A DNA stretch of 64,000 nt from [Ruminococcus] lactaris ATCC 29176 (lineage in GTDB: Bacteria; Bacillota; Clostridia; Lachnospirales; Lachnospiraceae): NCBI RefSeq assembly GCF_025152405.1, contig NZ_CP102292.1, forward strand, positions 1,736,001 through 1,800,000, given 5' to 3'. The first letter of the stretch is position 1. Every line of letters begins with the position of its first letter. Shown here piece by piece: positions 7,855 to 17,933 of the stretch. The notes under the pieces are model-generated. The model did no database searches, was not told the origin of the DNA, and saw only the letters and a program-made list of their open reading frames with translations. A program made the position numbers and the translations under genes.

Positions 7855-9684
7855 ATGAAGACAAAGCGTGAAGATGTAAGAAATGTTGCAATTATCGCCC
7901 ATGTTGACCACGGTAAGACAACTCTGGTTGACGAGCTTTTAAAGCAGAGCGGTGTATTCCGTGAAAATCAGGAAGTAGAAGAACGTGTCATGGACTCCAA
8001 CGATATTGAACGTGAACGTGGAATCACAATTCTTTCCAAAAATACTGCCGTACATTATAATGGGGTTAAGATCAATATCATTGATACTCCTGGTCATGCT
8101 GACTTTGGCGGAGAGGTGGAGCGTGTCCTTAAGATGGTAAATGGTGTTGTACTTGTTGTAGATGCCTTTGAGGGTGCTATGCCGCAGACCAAATTCGTAT
8201 TAAGAAAAGCTCTTGAGCTGAACCTTCCGGTTATTGTATGTATCAACAAAATCGACCGCCCGGAGGCAAGACCTGACGATGTGATTGATGAGGTTCTCGA
8301 ACTGTTTATTGATCTCGGTGCATCGGATGACCAGTTGGAGTGTCCTTTTGTATACGCTTCTGCAAAAGCCGGGGTTGCTGTCCTCGACCTTTCTGATGAA
8401 AAGCAGGATATGAAGCCTTTATTTGAGACGATCCTTGACTATATTCCGGCACCGGAGGGAGATCCTGAAGCTCCGTCCCAGATGCTCATCAGTACCATCG
8501 ACTACAATGAATATGTTGGACGTATCGGAGTTGGTAAAGTTGAGAACGGTACGATCGCTGTCAACCAGGACATGGTTGTTGTGAATCATCATGATCCTGA
8601 CAAGCAGCAGCGTGTCAAGATCGGTAAACTTTATGAGTTTGATGGTCTGAACCGTGTGGAAGTAAAAGAAGCTACCATCGGAGCAATCGTTGCCGTATCC
8701 GGTATTGCAGATATTTCCATCGGAGATACTCTCTGCTCTCCTGAGAAACCGGAGGCAATTCCTTTCCAGAAGATCTCAGAGCCTACGATCTCCATGCAGT
8801 TCATCGTAAATGACAGTCCATTTGCCGGACAGGAAGGAAAGTTCGTAACTTCCCGTCATCTTCGTGACCGTCTTTTCCGTGAGCTTAATACTGATGTCAG
8901 CCTCCGTGTAGAAGAGACTGAGAATGCCGACAGCTTCAAAGTTTCCGGTCGTGGAGAGCTTCACCTTTCTGTCCTGATCGAGAATATGCGTCGTGAAGGA
9001 TATGAGTTCGCAGTAAGTAAAGCAGAAGTTCTCTACCATACAGATGAAAACGGGAAGAAGACAGAACCTATGGAGCTTGCCTATATTGATGTCCCGGATG
9101 AATTTACCGGAGTTGTCATTGAAAAACTTGGTCAGCGGAAAGGGGAACTTCGCAACATGGCACCTTCCAACGGAGGTTATACCCGTCTTGAGTTCCTGAT
9201 TCCTGCACGTGGTCTGATCGGATACCGTGGTGAGTTCATGACTGATACAAAGGGAAATGGTATCATCAATACAAGTTTTGAGGGATATGCTCCATATAAA
9301 GGAGATATCCAGTACCGTAAGCAGGGATCTCTGATCGCATTCGAGACCGGTGAGTCTGTAACTTACGGACTTTACAGTGCCCAGGAACGTGGTACTCTCT
9401 TTATTGGTGCAGGTGAAAAGGTTTATTCTGGAATGGTCATCGGACAGAATGGTAAGGCAGAAGATATCGAGCTGAATGTCTGCAAGACAAAGCATCTGAC
9501 CAACACCCGTTCTTCCAGTGCTGATGAGGCACTCCGCCTGACTCCGCCACGTATTTTAAGTCTGGAACAGGCACTTGATTTTATTGATACAGATGAGCTT
9601 TTGGAGGTTACTCCTAAGAATCTCCGTATCCGGAAGAAAATCCTGGATTCAAGAATGAGAAAGCGTAGTATGATCAATAAATAA
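7855..9684 (+). CDS. typA: Ribosome-associated translational GTPase TypA/BipA
   Basis: Translation-factor GTPase that binds the ribosome near the A site and is needed for 50S assembly and stress adaptation, notably in the cold. The G1 motif AHVDHGKT, the switch ERERGITI, G3 DTPGHADFGG and G4 NKIDRPEA lie in the first 140 residues. EF-G-like domains II, III and V follow, then the BipA-specific C-terminal domain (TNTRSSSADEALRLTPPR). The ATG at 7855 is preferred: AAAGAAAGAG precedes it by about 11 nt, and the family normally begins MKTKREDVRNVAIIAH. A GTG four codons upstream would overlap that site. Length 609 aa is typical. A hairpin terminator follows at 9742-9786. Confidence 0.96.
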   Translation: MKTKREDVRNVAIIAHVDHGKTTLVDELLKQSGVFRENQEVEERVMDSNDIERERGITILSKNTAVHYNGVKINIIDTPGHADFGGEVERVLKMVNGVVLVVDAFEGAMPQTKFVLRKALELNLPVIVCINKIDRPEARPDDVIDEVLELFIDLGASDDQLECPFVYASAKAGVAVLDLSDEKQDMKPLFETILDYIPAPEGDPEAPSQMLISTIDYNEYVGRIGVGKVENGTIAVNQDMVVVNHHDPDKQQRVKIGKLYEFDGLNRVEVKEATIGAIVAVSGIADISIGDTLCSPEKPEAIPFQKISEPTISMQFIVNDSPFAGQEGKFVTSRHLRDRLFRELNTDVSLRVEETENADSFKVSGRGELHLSVLIENMRREGYEFAVSKAEVLYHTDENGKKTEPMELAYIDVPDEFTGVVIEKLGQRKGELRNMAPSNGGYTRLEFLIPARGLIGYRGEFMTDTKGNGIINTSFEGYAPYKGDIQYRKQGSLIAFETGESVTYGLYSAQERGTLFIGAGEKVYSGMVIGQNGKAEDIELNVCKTKHLTNTRSSSADEALRLTPPRILSLEQALDFIDTDELLEVTPKNLRIRKKILDSRMRKRSMINK

Positions 9685-9741
9685 TCTGTTCGCACGAGCA
9701 GTTGAAACCTCCTTTTATTATAGAAGATATTGTCGCACACT

Positions 9742-9786
9742 TCCGGTCAATTTTCGGTTTTTTCTGAATTTGACCGGATTTCTTAT
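9742..9786 (+). terminator. Terminator after typA
   Basis: TCCGGTCAATT (9742-9752) pairs with AATTTGACCGGA (9767-9778), followed by TTTCTTAT. The T-run is moderate. Confidence 0.7.
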
Positions 9787-9805
9787 ATACAGAAGCGGAA
9801 GTTTA

Positions 9806-9814
9806 TGTTATAAT
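9806..9814 (+). promoter_or_regulatory. Extended -10 promoter for hpf
   Basis: TGTTATAAT is a perfect extended -10 (TGnTATAAT), 66 nt upstream of the hpf ATG. No strong -35 is visible, which is usual for extended -10 promoters. Confidence 0.6.
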
Positions 9815-9879
9815 ATATCCATAATACAGATAGAACTCACCATTTCTTCTGTATAATTTGAACAAAGGAGTTGAGCAGC

Positions 9880-10440
9880 ATGAATTTTATTATCAGCGGA
9901 AAAAATATTGAGGTAACACCGGGATTAAAGGATGCTATCGAACAGAAATTAGGAAAACTTGAAAGGTACTTCACTCCTGAGACAGAAATTAATGTAACTC
10001 TCAGCGTTGAAAAGGGACGTCAGAAGATCGAGGTCACAATTCCGGTAAAAGGAAATATCATTCGTTCTGAACAGACCAGTGATAATATGTATGTCTCCAT
10101 TGATCTTGTGGAAGAGGTCATCGAGCGTCAGCTTCGCAAATATAAGAACAAGCTTGTAGCCCGCAGCCAGGGACATCCTACTTCCTATACATCTACCGGA
10201 AACAGCTTCAGAAAAGAATTTTTCGAGACGGAAGATGACGCAGCAGAGGATGACGAAATTCAAATCGTTCGTACAAAGAAATTCGGCATCAAGCCTATGT
10301 TCCCTGAGGATGCCTGCATCCAGATGGAATTGCTCGGACATAGTTTCTTCGTATTCTCCAATGCAGAGACTGATGAAGTAAATGTAGTATATAAAAGAAA
10401 AGATGGTTCTTTCGGTCTGATCGAGCCTGAATTTTCATAA
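9880..10440 (+). CDS. hpf: Long-form ribosome hibernation promoting factor
   Basis: Binds the 30S decoding region and dimerises ribosomes into inactive 100S particles in starvation. Residues about 1-95 form the HPF/RaiA beta-alpha domain (NFIISGKNIEVTPGLKDAI, then KLGKLERYF), followed by an acidic, variable linker (TEDDAAEDDE). The C-terminal dimerisation domain spans about 128-186 (VRTKKFGIKPMFPEDACIQ, MELLGHSFFVFSNAETDE). The ATG at 9880 is chosen because AAAGGAG at 9864-9870 sits 9 nt before it; the in-frame TTG at 9871 would overlap the binding site. The gene is monocistronic, with its own extended -10 promoter and a strong terminator. Confidence 0.96.
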   Translation: MNFIISGKNIEVTPGLKDAIEQKLGKLERYFTPETEINVTLSVEKGRQKIEVTIPVKGNIIRSEQTSDNMYVSIDLVEEVIERQLRKYKNKLVARSQGHPTSYTSTGNSFRKEFFETEDDAAEDDEIQIVRTKKFGIKPMFPEDACIQMELLGHSFFVFSNAETDEVNVVYKRKDGSFGLIEPEFS

Positions 10441-10473
10441 TCCATATGTAGTGTTCCGTTAACTGGAACGGTT

Positions 10474-10522
10474 AAAAGACCTGCAGTCAGGAGATTTTTC
10501 CCGACCGCAGGTCTCTTTTTAT
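10474..10522 (+). terminator. Terminator after hpf
   Basis: AGACCTGC (10477-10484) pairs with GCAGGTCT (10507-10514), plus an inner GTC/GAC, followed by CTTTTT. Strong. Confidence 0.9.
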
Positions 10523-10616
10523 GTCAAAATAACCCGGAAAAGTTCCAGTGACATATCCCGTAACATACTCTCTGCATTGCCATGCTCATCGACAGAGTTT
10601 TATTACTGCCTTCTCT

Positions 10617-11282
10617 CTACTCTTCCACCCACTCTGAAAAAATGCGGATACCATCTTCCGTCTGTGCAAACCAGCACTGCACCGTTTCATCCAGAACCAC
10701 CTGTCCATTTGTTCCTTCCATCAGATCTGCTTTCAGACCTTTCATCTGCTCAACCGGAACTAAAGCCATCAACTCCACTTTATCTGTATATACCGGATCT
10801 AACTGGATCACATCCCGGCTTGCAAGCAGATACTGTATTTTCCCCAGATCTGTGTACTCTGCCCGGATCAACAGTTTAATTCCATGGATTCTGGTTATAC
10901 TTTCACTATGTTCCAGTCCGTCTATGGCCGCAGATGTATAAGCCCTGACCAGTCCACCTGTTCCAAGCAGTGTTCCTCCAAAATATCTCGTCACGATAAC
11001 AAGTACATCCGTCAGCTTTCTGCCCCGGATCACTTCCAGGATTGGCTTTCCGGCTGTCCCTGCCGGTTCACCGTCATCGCTCATTCTCTCAGCAGCTGGA
11101 TTTCTTCCAAGAACATATGCCCAGCAGTGATGTCTTGCATCCCAATATTTTTTTCTCGTCTCCTCCAGGATCTGAGCTGCCTGCTCTTCAGATTCTATCG
11201 GATAAACTTCTGCTATAAAACGGGATTTTTTTTCAATAATCTCTCCCATCCCGCCTCTGTATACTGTCTGATAACTTTCCAC
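10617..11282 (-). CDS. yigZ: YigZ/IMPACT family protein
   Basis: Member of the widespread YigZ (UPF0029) family related to the eukaryotic translation regulator IMPACT; the molecular role is not settled. The N-terminal domain has the hallmark EKKSRFIAEVYPIES, ARHHCWAYVLG, SDDGEPAGTAGKPIL and TRYFGGTLLGTGGLVRAY. A DUF1949-type ferredoxin-like C-terminal domain follows (about 140-210). The longest frame starts 23 codons earlier without a binding site. The GTG at 11282 is preferred because AAAAGGAG sits about 7 nt upstream and the protein then begins MESYQTVYRGG, as expected. 221 aa is normal. The gene is convergent with hpf and divergent from the PBP gene. Confidence 0.9.
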   Translation of the reverse strand: MESYQTVYRGGMGEIIEKKSRFIAEVYPIESEEQAAQILEETRKKYWDARHHCWAYVLGRNPAAERMSDDGEPAGTAGKPILEVIRGRKLTDVLVIVTRYFGGTLLGTGGLVRAYTSAAIDGLEHSESITRIHGIKLLIRAEYTDLGKIQYLLASRDVIQLDPVYTDKVELMALVPVEQMKGLKADLMEGTNGQVVLDETVQCWFAQTEDGIRIFSEWVEE

Positions 11283-11419
11283 CTGTTGCTCCTTTTCATT
11301 TTTCTCATATTTGCTATCTCCTATGATATACATCTGCCCATGAAACTGCAAGATTTTCTTAAGTTTTACTTCTTAAAATATGAACTTTTTATTTTTAGCT
11401 TTATTTAAAAAGGTAAGTT

Positions 11420-11428
11420 TGATATAAT
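11420..11428 (+). promoter_or_regulatory. Extended -10 promoter for the class A PBP gene
   Basis: TGATATAAT matches TGnTATAAT exactly. It lies 30 nt upstream of the GTG start, with AAAGGAGGA in between. Confidence 0.6.
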
Positions 11429-11458
11429 CATAGAAGTGAAAAAAGGAGGATTTTATTC

Positions 11459-13957
11459 GTGAATTATGGAAAATCGAATCTTTCAAGAAGAAAGAAGCGG
11501 ATTTCTTCTAAAAAGAGAATGAAAAAGAAACGTGTCGGTGTCCGTTTATTTAAGGCATTTGTTCTGTGCATCCTTTTGCTCGGGATCGTCGGTGTTGCCG
11601 CAGGTGGTGTGTTTGTCAAGCATGTCATTGATAATACACCGGAAGTTACCGCTAAGGATATCCTTCCTCAGGGGTATACGACATCCATTGTAGATCAGAA
11701 CGGAACCGTGCTGGAACAGCTTAAAGATTCTGATTCCAACCGTGTATACAAGAAATATGACGAAATTTCCAAGTATATGGGTGATGCTTTTGTTGCCATC
11801 GAGGATGAACGTTTCTATAAGCACAACGGAATTGATCTCCAGGGAATCATCCGTGCAGGAGTTGTAGGTGTCACTCACGGCTTTCATTTCACAGAAGGTG
11901 CAAGTACTCTGACCCAGCAGCTCATTAAAAATAATGTATTCCCTAACTTTGTCAATGAGACAAATTCTGAACGTTTCGAGCGTAAGATACAGGAACAGTA
12001 TCTTGCTCTCAAAATTGAAAAGCAGATGTCAAAAAAAGAAATTCTGGAAGCATACATGAATACCATCAATCTCGGTCAGGGATGTCTTGGTGTTCAGACT
12101 GCCGCAAAGCGTTATTTCAATAAAGATGCTGCAGATCTTACTCTTTCAGAATGTGCCGTTATTGCAGGAATTACCCAGAGTCCATCCGGGAATGATCCGG
12201 TCAAGCACCCGGATGTCAATGCCAGACGTCGTGAAAAAGTACTGAACAATATGAAGAAACTCGGTTTCATCAATCAGACAGAATATGACGAAGCCATGGC
12301 AGATAATGTTTACGACCGGATTTTAGAGACGGCATCCAATACGCAGACAAGCAAACCATACAGCTATTTTGTAGATGCCCTGATCAAGCAGATTGTAAAA
12401 GATCTGGTAAATAAAAAGGGCTACTCTGAAACGCAGGCTTACAACCTGCTCTACAGTGGCGGACTTACGATCACAGCTACGCAGGACGCTGATATCCAGT
12501 CGATCTGCGATGGGGAAGTTGCCAATGTAGACAATTACCTTGCCGGAAGTGAATGGGGACTTGATTACGCACTTACAGTCCATCATACAGACGGTACTTC
12601 TGAGAACTACAGTAAAGAACAGCTTGCAGCCTATATTTCCAGTACAACCGGGGATCAGTATCCTCTCGTATTCAGTACGCAGGATGCAGCCCAGAATGCA
12701 ATCAACAACTATAAGAGTACCCTGAACATTGATGAGGCAGCCGGAGATACTGTAGATGAACGGATCGAGCTTTCACCACAGCCACAGGCTTCTGTCGTTG
12801 TGATGGATCAGTATACCGGACAGATCAAAGCTATAGTCGGTGGACGTGGCGAAAAGACTTCCAGTCTTTCCCTGAACCGTGCAACTGATTCTTACAGACA
12901 GCCGGGATCCTGTTTCAAGATCCTGGCATCCTATGCACCTGCCCTCAATGAAAATAAGCTGACCCTTGCTACTACGATTGATGATGAACCGTATGAATAC
13001 AAGAATGGTCAGGAAGTTAAGAACTGGGATAAAAAGTATATCGGTGCAACCAGAGTCCGCTATGGAATCGAGCATTCCATGAACGTACTTGCTGTAAAGA
13101 CTCTGACGGATTATGTAGGAGAAACTGAGAGTTATGACTATCTTCTCAACTTCGGATTTACAACACTGACCGATGCCGACAAAAATTCCCAGGCAAAAGC
13201 ACTCGGAGGACTGACTCTCGGTGTCTACAATACAGAACTGACCGCAGCTTACGCAGCGATCGCCAATGGTGGAACTTATATAGAACCTACTCTGTATACC
13301 CAGATTCTTGACCATGATGGCAATGTTCTTCTGGATAACACCACTCCTCTGAGCCACGAAGTCATCAAAGACTCCACCGCTTATCTTCTTACCAGTGCAA
13401 TGGAGGATGTTGTAAATGGTGCAGGAGGAACCGGAGGTTCGGCTCGTCTGAGCAATATGCCTGTTGCTGCAAAGACCGGTACCAGCCAGGAAAGTAATGA
13501 CCTTTGGATTGCTGCCTATACACCATATTATACAGCTTCCGTATGGGGTGGATATGATGAATCAAAAACCATGAGTAACCTGAGTCAGAGCTGGCATCAG
13601 AAATTGTGGAAAAATATCATGGAACGGATTCAGGAAACGAAAAGTCTTGCATATAAAGATTTCGAAATTCCTTCTTCTGTGGTTCAGAAGACGATCTGTA
13701 CCAGAACCGGACTTCTCGCTACCGGCAGTTGTCCTTCTCTGACAGAGTATTTTGCAAAAGATAATGCTCCAACCCAGAGTTGTTCCGGTCATTATGTTGC
13801 ACCGGAACCTTCCAATGATGATCCTTCTGTTGAAGATCCTGATAATTCTGATGATCCGAATAACTCTGCAAATGGTGATGATCCTTCCGGAACGAACGGT
13901 GATAACAGTGGAACTGTTCCCACTCCGTCTGAACCGGATGTTCAGCCCGCACCGTAA
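11459..13957 (+). CDS. Class A penicillin-binding protein (bifunctional glycosyltransferase/transpeptidase, PBP1a type)
   Basis: Membrane-anchored peptidoglycan polymerase and cross-linker. A very basic cytoplasmic N-terminus (about 1-28) and one transmembrane helix (about 29-52) come first. The GT51 glycosyltransferase domain has EDERFYKHNGID, ASTLTQQLIKN and the EAYMNTINLGQG motif. The penicillin-binding transpeptidase domain has SCFK (active-site SxxK), SMN (SxN) and KTGT (KTG box). The C-terminus after about residue 775 is a low-complexity Asp/Ser/Asn/Pro tail. The start is GTG with AAAGGAGG before it. An extended -10 promoter precedes the gene and a terminator shared with glcK follows, so it is monocistronic. 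Confidence 0.95.
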   Translation: MNYGKSNLSRRKKRISSKKRMKKKRVGVRLFKAFVLCILLLGIVGVAAGGVFVKHVIDNTPEVTAKDILPQGYTTSIVDQNGTVLEQLKDSDSNRVYKKYDEISKYMGDAFVAIEDERFYKHNGIDLQGIIRAGVVGVTHGFHFTEGASTLTQQLIKNNVFPNFVNETNSERFERKIQEQYLALKIEKQMSKKEILEAYMNTINLGQGCLGVQTAAKRYFNKDAADLTLSECAVIAGITQSPSGNDPVKHPDVNARRREKVLNNMKKLGFINQTEYDEAMADNVYDRILETASNTQTSKPYSYFVDALIKQIVKDLVNKKGYSETQAYNLLYSGGLTITATQDADIQSICDGEVANVDNYLAGSEWGLDYALTVHHTDGTSENYSKEQLAAYISSTTGDQYPLVFSTQDAAQNAINNYKSTLNIDEAAGDTVDERIELSPQPQASVVVMDQYTGQIKAIVGGRGEKTSSLSLNRATDSYRQPGSCFKILASYAPALNENKLTLATTIDDEPYEYKNGQEVKNWDKKYIGATRVRYGIEHSMNVLAVKTLTDYVGETESYDYLLNFGFTTLTDADKNSQAKALGGLTLGVYNTELTAAYAAIANGGTYIEPTLYTQILDHDGNVLLDNTTPLSHEVIKDSTAYLLTSAMEDVVNGAGGTGGSARLSNMPVAAKTGTSQESNDLWIAAYTPYYTASVWGGYDESKTMSNLSQSWHQKLWKNIMERIQETKSLAYKDFEIPSSVVQKTICTRTGLLATGSCPSLTEYFAKDNAPTQSCSGHYVAPEPSNDDPSVEDPDNSDDPNNSANGDDPSGTNGDNSGTVPTPSEPDVQPAP

Positions 13958-13980
13958 TTCGTAATTCTGACAAAAATCAA

Positions 13981-14034
13981 TGAGCCAGAGTTTAGTCGTA
14001 TAGACATAAACTCCGGCTCATTTCTCATTTATTT
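13981..14034. terminator. Bidirectional terminator between the PBP gene and glcK
   Basis: TGAGCCAGAGTTTA (13981-13994) pairs with TAAACTCCGGCTCA (14007-14020) with one mismatch. T-rich sequence follows on the plus strand. It lies between two convergent genes. Confidence 0.82.
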
Positions 14035-14062
14035 GATATCATTATGCATCGGCTATCTGCCC

Positions 14063-14998
14063 TTAATCTCCCAGAACCATCTTTGCCGCACCGCAAATTC
14101 CTGCATCATTTCCCAATGTAGCAAGTGCAAATTTTACATTCTGGCTTGCAAAGAACGCTCTGTCTTTAAACGGCTTTTCAATAAATGGAAGCAGTACATC
14201 TCCTGCCTTGGAAACTCCCCCGCCAATTACAAAGATTGCCGGATCAAGCACTGCTGCGATATTTGCAAGTGCATGTCCTAAATACTCGCCCATCTCTGTA
14301 GCGATCTCTGTAGCAACTTCATCCCCCTCTTTTACAGCATCAAATACTGCCTTTGCAGAAAGCTCTTCCTTTTTCAGAAGTGTTGATCTTGTCTCTGACT
14401 CCAGCTTCTCTGTTGCAAGACGGACAATTCCCGTTGCAGATGCATACTGTTCCAGGCATCCATAACTTCCACATCCACACTGCTTTGTCTCATGGTAATT
14501 CACACACATATGACCGATCTCTCCACCGGCTCCGAACTGTCCGACTACGATTTTTCCGCCAACGATCACACCACCGCCGACACCTGTTCCAAGCGTCACC
14601 ATTACCAGATTCTTGCATCCGGCTCCGCCGCCCTTCCACATTTCACCAAGTGCTGCCACATTCGCATCATTTCCAAATGTGGCTTTCATTCCGGTCAGCT
14701 CTTCCAGTTCTTTTTTTGCTTCTTTATATTTCCATCCAAGATTGGCACTTCCATTTACCACACCTTCTGCGGTAACCGGTGCAGGAACTCCGACTCCGAT
14801 TCCCTTGATATCTTCTTTCGTCAGATGATGCTCTTCCATCTTCCCGCTGATCGCTGCTGCAACATCAGGAAGGATCGCTTTTCCTTCATCTTCTGTCTTT
14901 GTCACAATTTCCCATTTATCTCTGATATCACCATTCTCAGCAAATAACCCCATCTTTACTGTCGTACCACCGATATCTACGCCAAAACAATACTTCAT
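14063..14998 (-). CDS. glcK: ROK-family glucokinase
   Basis: Phosphorylates glucose with ATP to glucose-6-phosphate in the cytoplasm. The phosphate-binding start FGVDIGGTTVKMGLF and the second ATP loop LGTGVGGGVIVGG are present. The ROK signature includes the zinc ligands: GEIGHMCVNYHETKQCGCGSYG contains HxCxxxxxxxCxCGxxGC-type Cys/His residues, shown here in part as CGCGSYGCLE. The longest frame starts 40 codons earlier within upstream sequence. The ATG at 14998 has GGAG seven nt before it and gives the usual 311-312 aa. It is the last gene of the ftsH-uvrC-hprK-glcK run, which pairs glucose phosphorylation with the carbon-control kinase HprK. Confidence 0.93.
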   Translation of the reverse strand: MKYCFGVDIGGTTVKMGLFAENGDIRDKWEIVTKTEDEGKAILPDVAAAISGKMEEHHLTKEDIKGIGVGVPAPVTAEGVVNGSANLGWKYKEAKKELEELTGMKATFGNDANVAALGEMWKGGGAGCKNLVMVTLGTGVGGGVIVGGKIVVGQFGAGGEIGHMCVNYHETKQCGCGSYGCLEQYASATGIVRLATEKLESETRSTLLKKEELSAKAVFDAVKEGDEVATEIATEMGEYLGHALANIAAVLDPAIFVIGGGVSKAGDVLLPFIEKPFKDRAFFASQNVKFALATLGNDAGICGAAKMVLGD

Positions 14999-15059
14999 CC
15001 TTCTTCTCCAATCCTTTTTCAAATTTTTATTCTTCGGAGGATTCTCTGCCCCCTGCTTT

Positions 15060-15989
15060 CTATCGTCTCTTTTTTGCAAGATTCTCCTGCACACGCTTAT
15101 AGAGTTCCTGTGCGGCATTATACCCCATCTGCTTCTGCCTGTGGTTTACTGCTGCTGACTCTACGATGATCGCAAGATTTCTTCCCGGACGAATCGGAAT
15201 ATTGTGGCATACTACCTTGTTGCCAAGGAACTCTGTATACTCTTCTTCCAGTCCGAGCCGGTCATACTCTTTCTCTCTGCTCCAGTCTTCCAACGTGATC
15301 ACCAGATCGATATTCTGCGTCTCTCTGACACTCTGCACACCAAACATTGACTTAACATCTACGATACCGATTCCCCGAAGTTCGATGAAATGTCTTGTAA
15401 TATCCGGTGCAGAACCCACCAGTGTCTCATCACTGACCTTGCGGATCTCAACTACATCATCTGTCACCAGACGATGACCTCTCTTAATCAGTTCCAAAGC
15501 GGCCTCGCTTTTACCGATCCCACTCTCACCCATGATCAGGACGCCTACACCATATACATCCACAAGTACTCCGTGAATTGAAATGCATGGAGCAAGCTTC
15601 ACATTCAGCCAGCGGATCAGCTCACCCATAAAAGAGGAAGTCTTTTTGCAGGTTCCGAACACAGGAATATCATTCTTTTCTGCGGTCTCTATAAACTCAG
15701 ATTCCGGCTGAAGATCATTACTGAATACAATACACGGTACTTTATGTGCCAGAAGCTTTTCATAGATTTCATCTTTTCTCTCTCTCGTAAGTGTCTCAAG
15801 ATAGGCACACTCTACATTTCCAATAATCTGAACACGATTCAGATCAAAATGATCAAAAAAGCCGGTCAGTTGCAAAGCCGGTCTGTTGACATCCGGTACA
15901 TGAACCTTACGCTCGGTAATATCCACTCCGGGAGTGAGATTTTTCAGATTCATCTTTTCTACAATCTCAGTTAATCTTACACCATCCAT
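15060..15989 (-). CDS. hprK: HPr kinase/phosphorylase
   Basis: Bifunctional enzyme that phosphorylates Ser-46 of HPr with ATP, and removes it with inorganic phosphate, to control CcpA-dependent catabolite repression. The N-terminal domain covers about 1-130. The Walker A GESGIGKSEAAL (about 154-165) and the catalytic RGHRLVTDDVVEI follow. The family signature ELRGIGIVDVKSMFG and the late IPIRPGRNLAIIVE complete the enzyme. 309 aa is standard. It lies 46 nt after uvrC and 61 nt before glcK. Confidence 0.97.
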   Translation of the reverse strand: MDGVRLTEIVEKMNLKNLTPGVDITERKVHVPDVNRPALQLTGFFDHFDLNRVQIIGNVECAYLETLTRERKDEIYEKLLAHKVPCIVFSNDLQPESEFIETAEKNDIPVFGTCKKTSSFMGELIRWLNVKLAPCISIHGVLVDVYGVGVLIMGESGIGKSEAALELIKRGHRLVTDDVVEIRKVSDETLVGSAPDITRHFIELRGIGIVDVKSMFGVQSVRETQNIDLVITLEDWSREKEYDRLGLEEEYTEFLGNKVVCHNIPIRPGRNLAIIVESAAVNHRQKQMGYNAAQELYKRVQENLAKKRR

Positions 15990-16035
15990 AACGTTTCTCC
16001 TTCCTTATACTTGCGTACTGGTCTATTATACCATA

Positions 16036-17904
16036 TTAATGTAAAAACTCATAGACTGATTCTGCTGCTTTTTGATTCATTGACGGGATTTTTGCCAGTT
16101 CTTCCACACTCGCATCCCGGATCGCATCCAGGCTTAGAAAGTGCCGCATCAGGGCTTTTCTTCTGGCTGATCCGATCCCCGGAATATCATCCAGCACAGA
16201 ATGAACCTGTCCTTTCCCGCGAAGCTGCCGATGATATTCGATTGCAAACCGATGTGCCTCATCCTGAATCCGCGTTATCAGGCGGAATGCCTCTGAATCC
16301 CGGTCAATGGGGATTTCTATATTATTGTAGTAGAGTCCTCTTGTCCGGTGATGGTCATCCTTCACCATTCCGCAGACTGCAATATTTAAATGCAGTTCAT
16401 CCAGCACCTGAAGAGCAATATTAACCTGCCCTCTGCCTCCATCCATCAGGATCAGATCCGGGAAAGCAGTAAAACTGCCAAGCTGAGAATCTTCTCCTTT
16501 TTTCCTCAGTTCTTCTTTTTCTTTCAGTCCATGCTGAAATCTTCTTGTAAGGACTTCCCGCATACTCGCATAATCATTCGGCCCTTTTACACTTTTGATC
16601 TTAAACTTTCTATAATCATTCCGTTTTGGCTTTCCATTCTCATACACGATCATAGAACCAACCGATTCAAATCCGTTGGTATTGGAAATATCATAGGCCT
16701 CCATTCTCACGATCCGTTCCATTCCAAGCAGGGCGGCAATTTCTTTCACTGCACCGATTGTACGGCCTTCTTCTCTTTTCAACCGTTCTTTATCCTTGTT
16801 CAGTACAAGCTGTGCATTTTCTCCTGCCAGTTCTACTAATTTTTCTTTTGTCCCTTTCTTCGGGATTCTGATCGTGACTTTCTGTCCCCGCTTTGTACTC
16901 AGCCATTCCTCCAGTAACGCCTGTTCTTCCAGTTCTTCCTGGAGCATCAGTTCTCCCGGAATAAAAGGAGTACCCGCATAATACTGCTTGATGAAACTGT
17001 CCAGTATCTCCGCCTTTGTCTCTCCTTTTGAAATACGCAGATAGAAATGATCCCGTCCGATCAGTCTTCCTCCACGGATAAAAAACACCTGTACAACCGC
17101 ATCGTCCTCCTGGCACGCTACTGCCAGCACATCCCGGTCCTCTCCGCTTGAATCCGTGATCTTCTGCTTTTGTGCCACCTTTTTAACACTGTTCAGAAGT
17201 TCTCTGTATTCGATTGCTTTTTCAAACTCCAGTGCCTCAGACGCTGCCTGCATCTTTTCTTCCAGCTCTTTCAGTATTCCGTCAAAATTTCCGTTCAGGA
17301 AACGGATCACCTCATCAATGGATTTCCGGTACTCGTCTTTGGAAATATATCCCTGACACGGTGCATCGCACTGGTGAATATGATAATTCAGGCAGGGACG
17401 TTCTTTTCCTGTATCTCTCGGAAGATTCCGGTTGCAGCTCCTGACGTGATACAGTTTATGGATCAGGTCAATCGTATCCCGCACCGCCTGGGAACTTGTA
17501 TAAGGTCCAAAATATCTTGCCCTGTCTTTCACCATTTTCCTTGCCAGCAGCACCCGTGGAAATGTCTCTCCTGTCGTTACTTTAATAAATGGATACGCTT
17601 TATCATCCATCAGCATCGTATTATACTTGGGTCTGTGTTCTTTGATCAGATTGCATTCCAGGACCAGTGCCTCCAGTTCTGAATCCGTCACAATATATTC
17701 AAATCTGCGGATATGCGTCACCATCTGCTGGATCTTGACACTTTTATTATAACTGCTCTGAAAATACTGCCGCACACGATTTTTCAGACTGATCGCTTTT
17801 CCCACGTAAATAATATGATCTTTTTCATCATGCATAATATAAACTCCCGGTCTTCCCGGGAGTTTCTTTAATTCTTCCTGAATATTAAAATGAATTTCTT
17901 CCAT
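16036..17904 (-). CDS. uvrC: UvrABC excinuclease subunit C
   Basis: Makes both incisions around bulky DNA lesions after UvrA/UvrB loading. The GIY-YIG nuclease domain (about 15-95) contains [10 protein letters not shown] and [18 protein letters not shown]. The UvrB-contact UVR motif is at about 200-235 ([19 protein letters not shown]). The RNase H-like second nuclease domain has [20 protein letters not shown] and [14 protein letters not shown], and C-terminal helix-hairpin-helix repeats include [19 protein letters not shown]. 622 aa is typical. It follows ftsH by 29 nt and precedes hprK. Confidence 0.97.
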   Translation of the reverse strand: MEEIHFNIQEELKKLPGRPGVYIMHDEKDHIIYVGKAISLKNRVRQYFQSSYNKSVKIQQMVTHIRRFEYIVTDSELEALVLECNLIKEHRPKYNTMLMDDKAYPFIKVTTGETFPRVLLARKMVKDRARYFGPYTSSQAVRDTIDLIHKLYHVRSCNRNLPRDTGKERPCLNYHIHQCDAPCQGYISKDEYRKSIDEVIRFLNGNFDGILKELEEKMQAASEALEFEKAIEYRELLNSVKKVAQKQKITDSSGEDRDVLAVACQEDDAVVQVFFIRGGRLIGRDHFYLRISKGETKAEILDSFIKQYYAGTPFIPGELMLQEELEEQALLEEWLSTKRGQKVTIRIPKKGTKEKLVELAGENAQLVLNKDKERLKREEGRTIGAVKEIAALLGMERIVRMEAYDISNTNGFESVGSMIVYENGKPKRNDYRKFKIKSVKGPNDYASMREVLTRRFQHGLKEKEELRKKGEDSQLGSFTAFPDLILMDGGRGQVNIALQVLDELHLNIAVCGMVKDDHHRTRGLYYNNIEIPIDRDSEAFRLITRIQDEAHRFAIEYHRQLRGKGQVHSVLDDIPGIGSARRKALMRHFLSLDAIRDASVEELAKIPSMNQKAAESVYEFLH

Positions 17905-17933
17905 AACTCTTATCGTCTGCTTTATGATCCTTT

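Noticed and set aside
8776-9495. Long antisense frame (239 codons) in typA
   Set aside because: Shadow of a highly biased gene; no binding site and no family resemblance.
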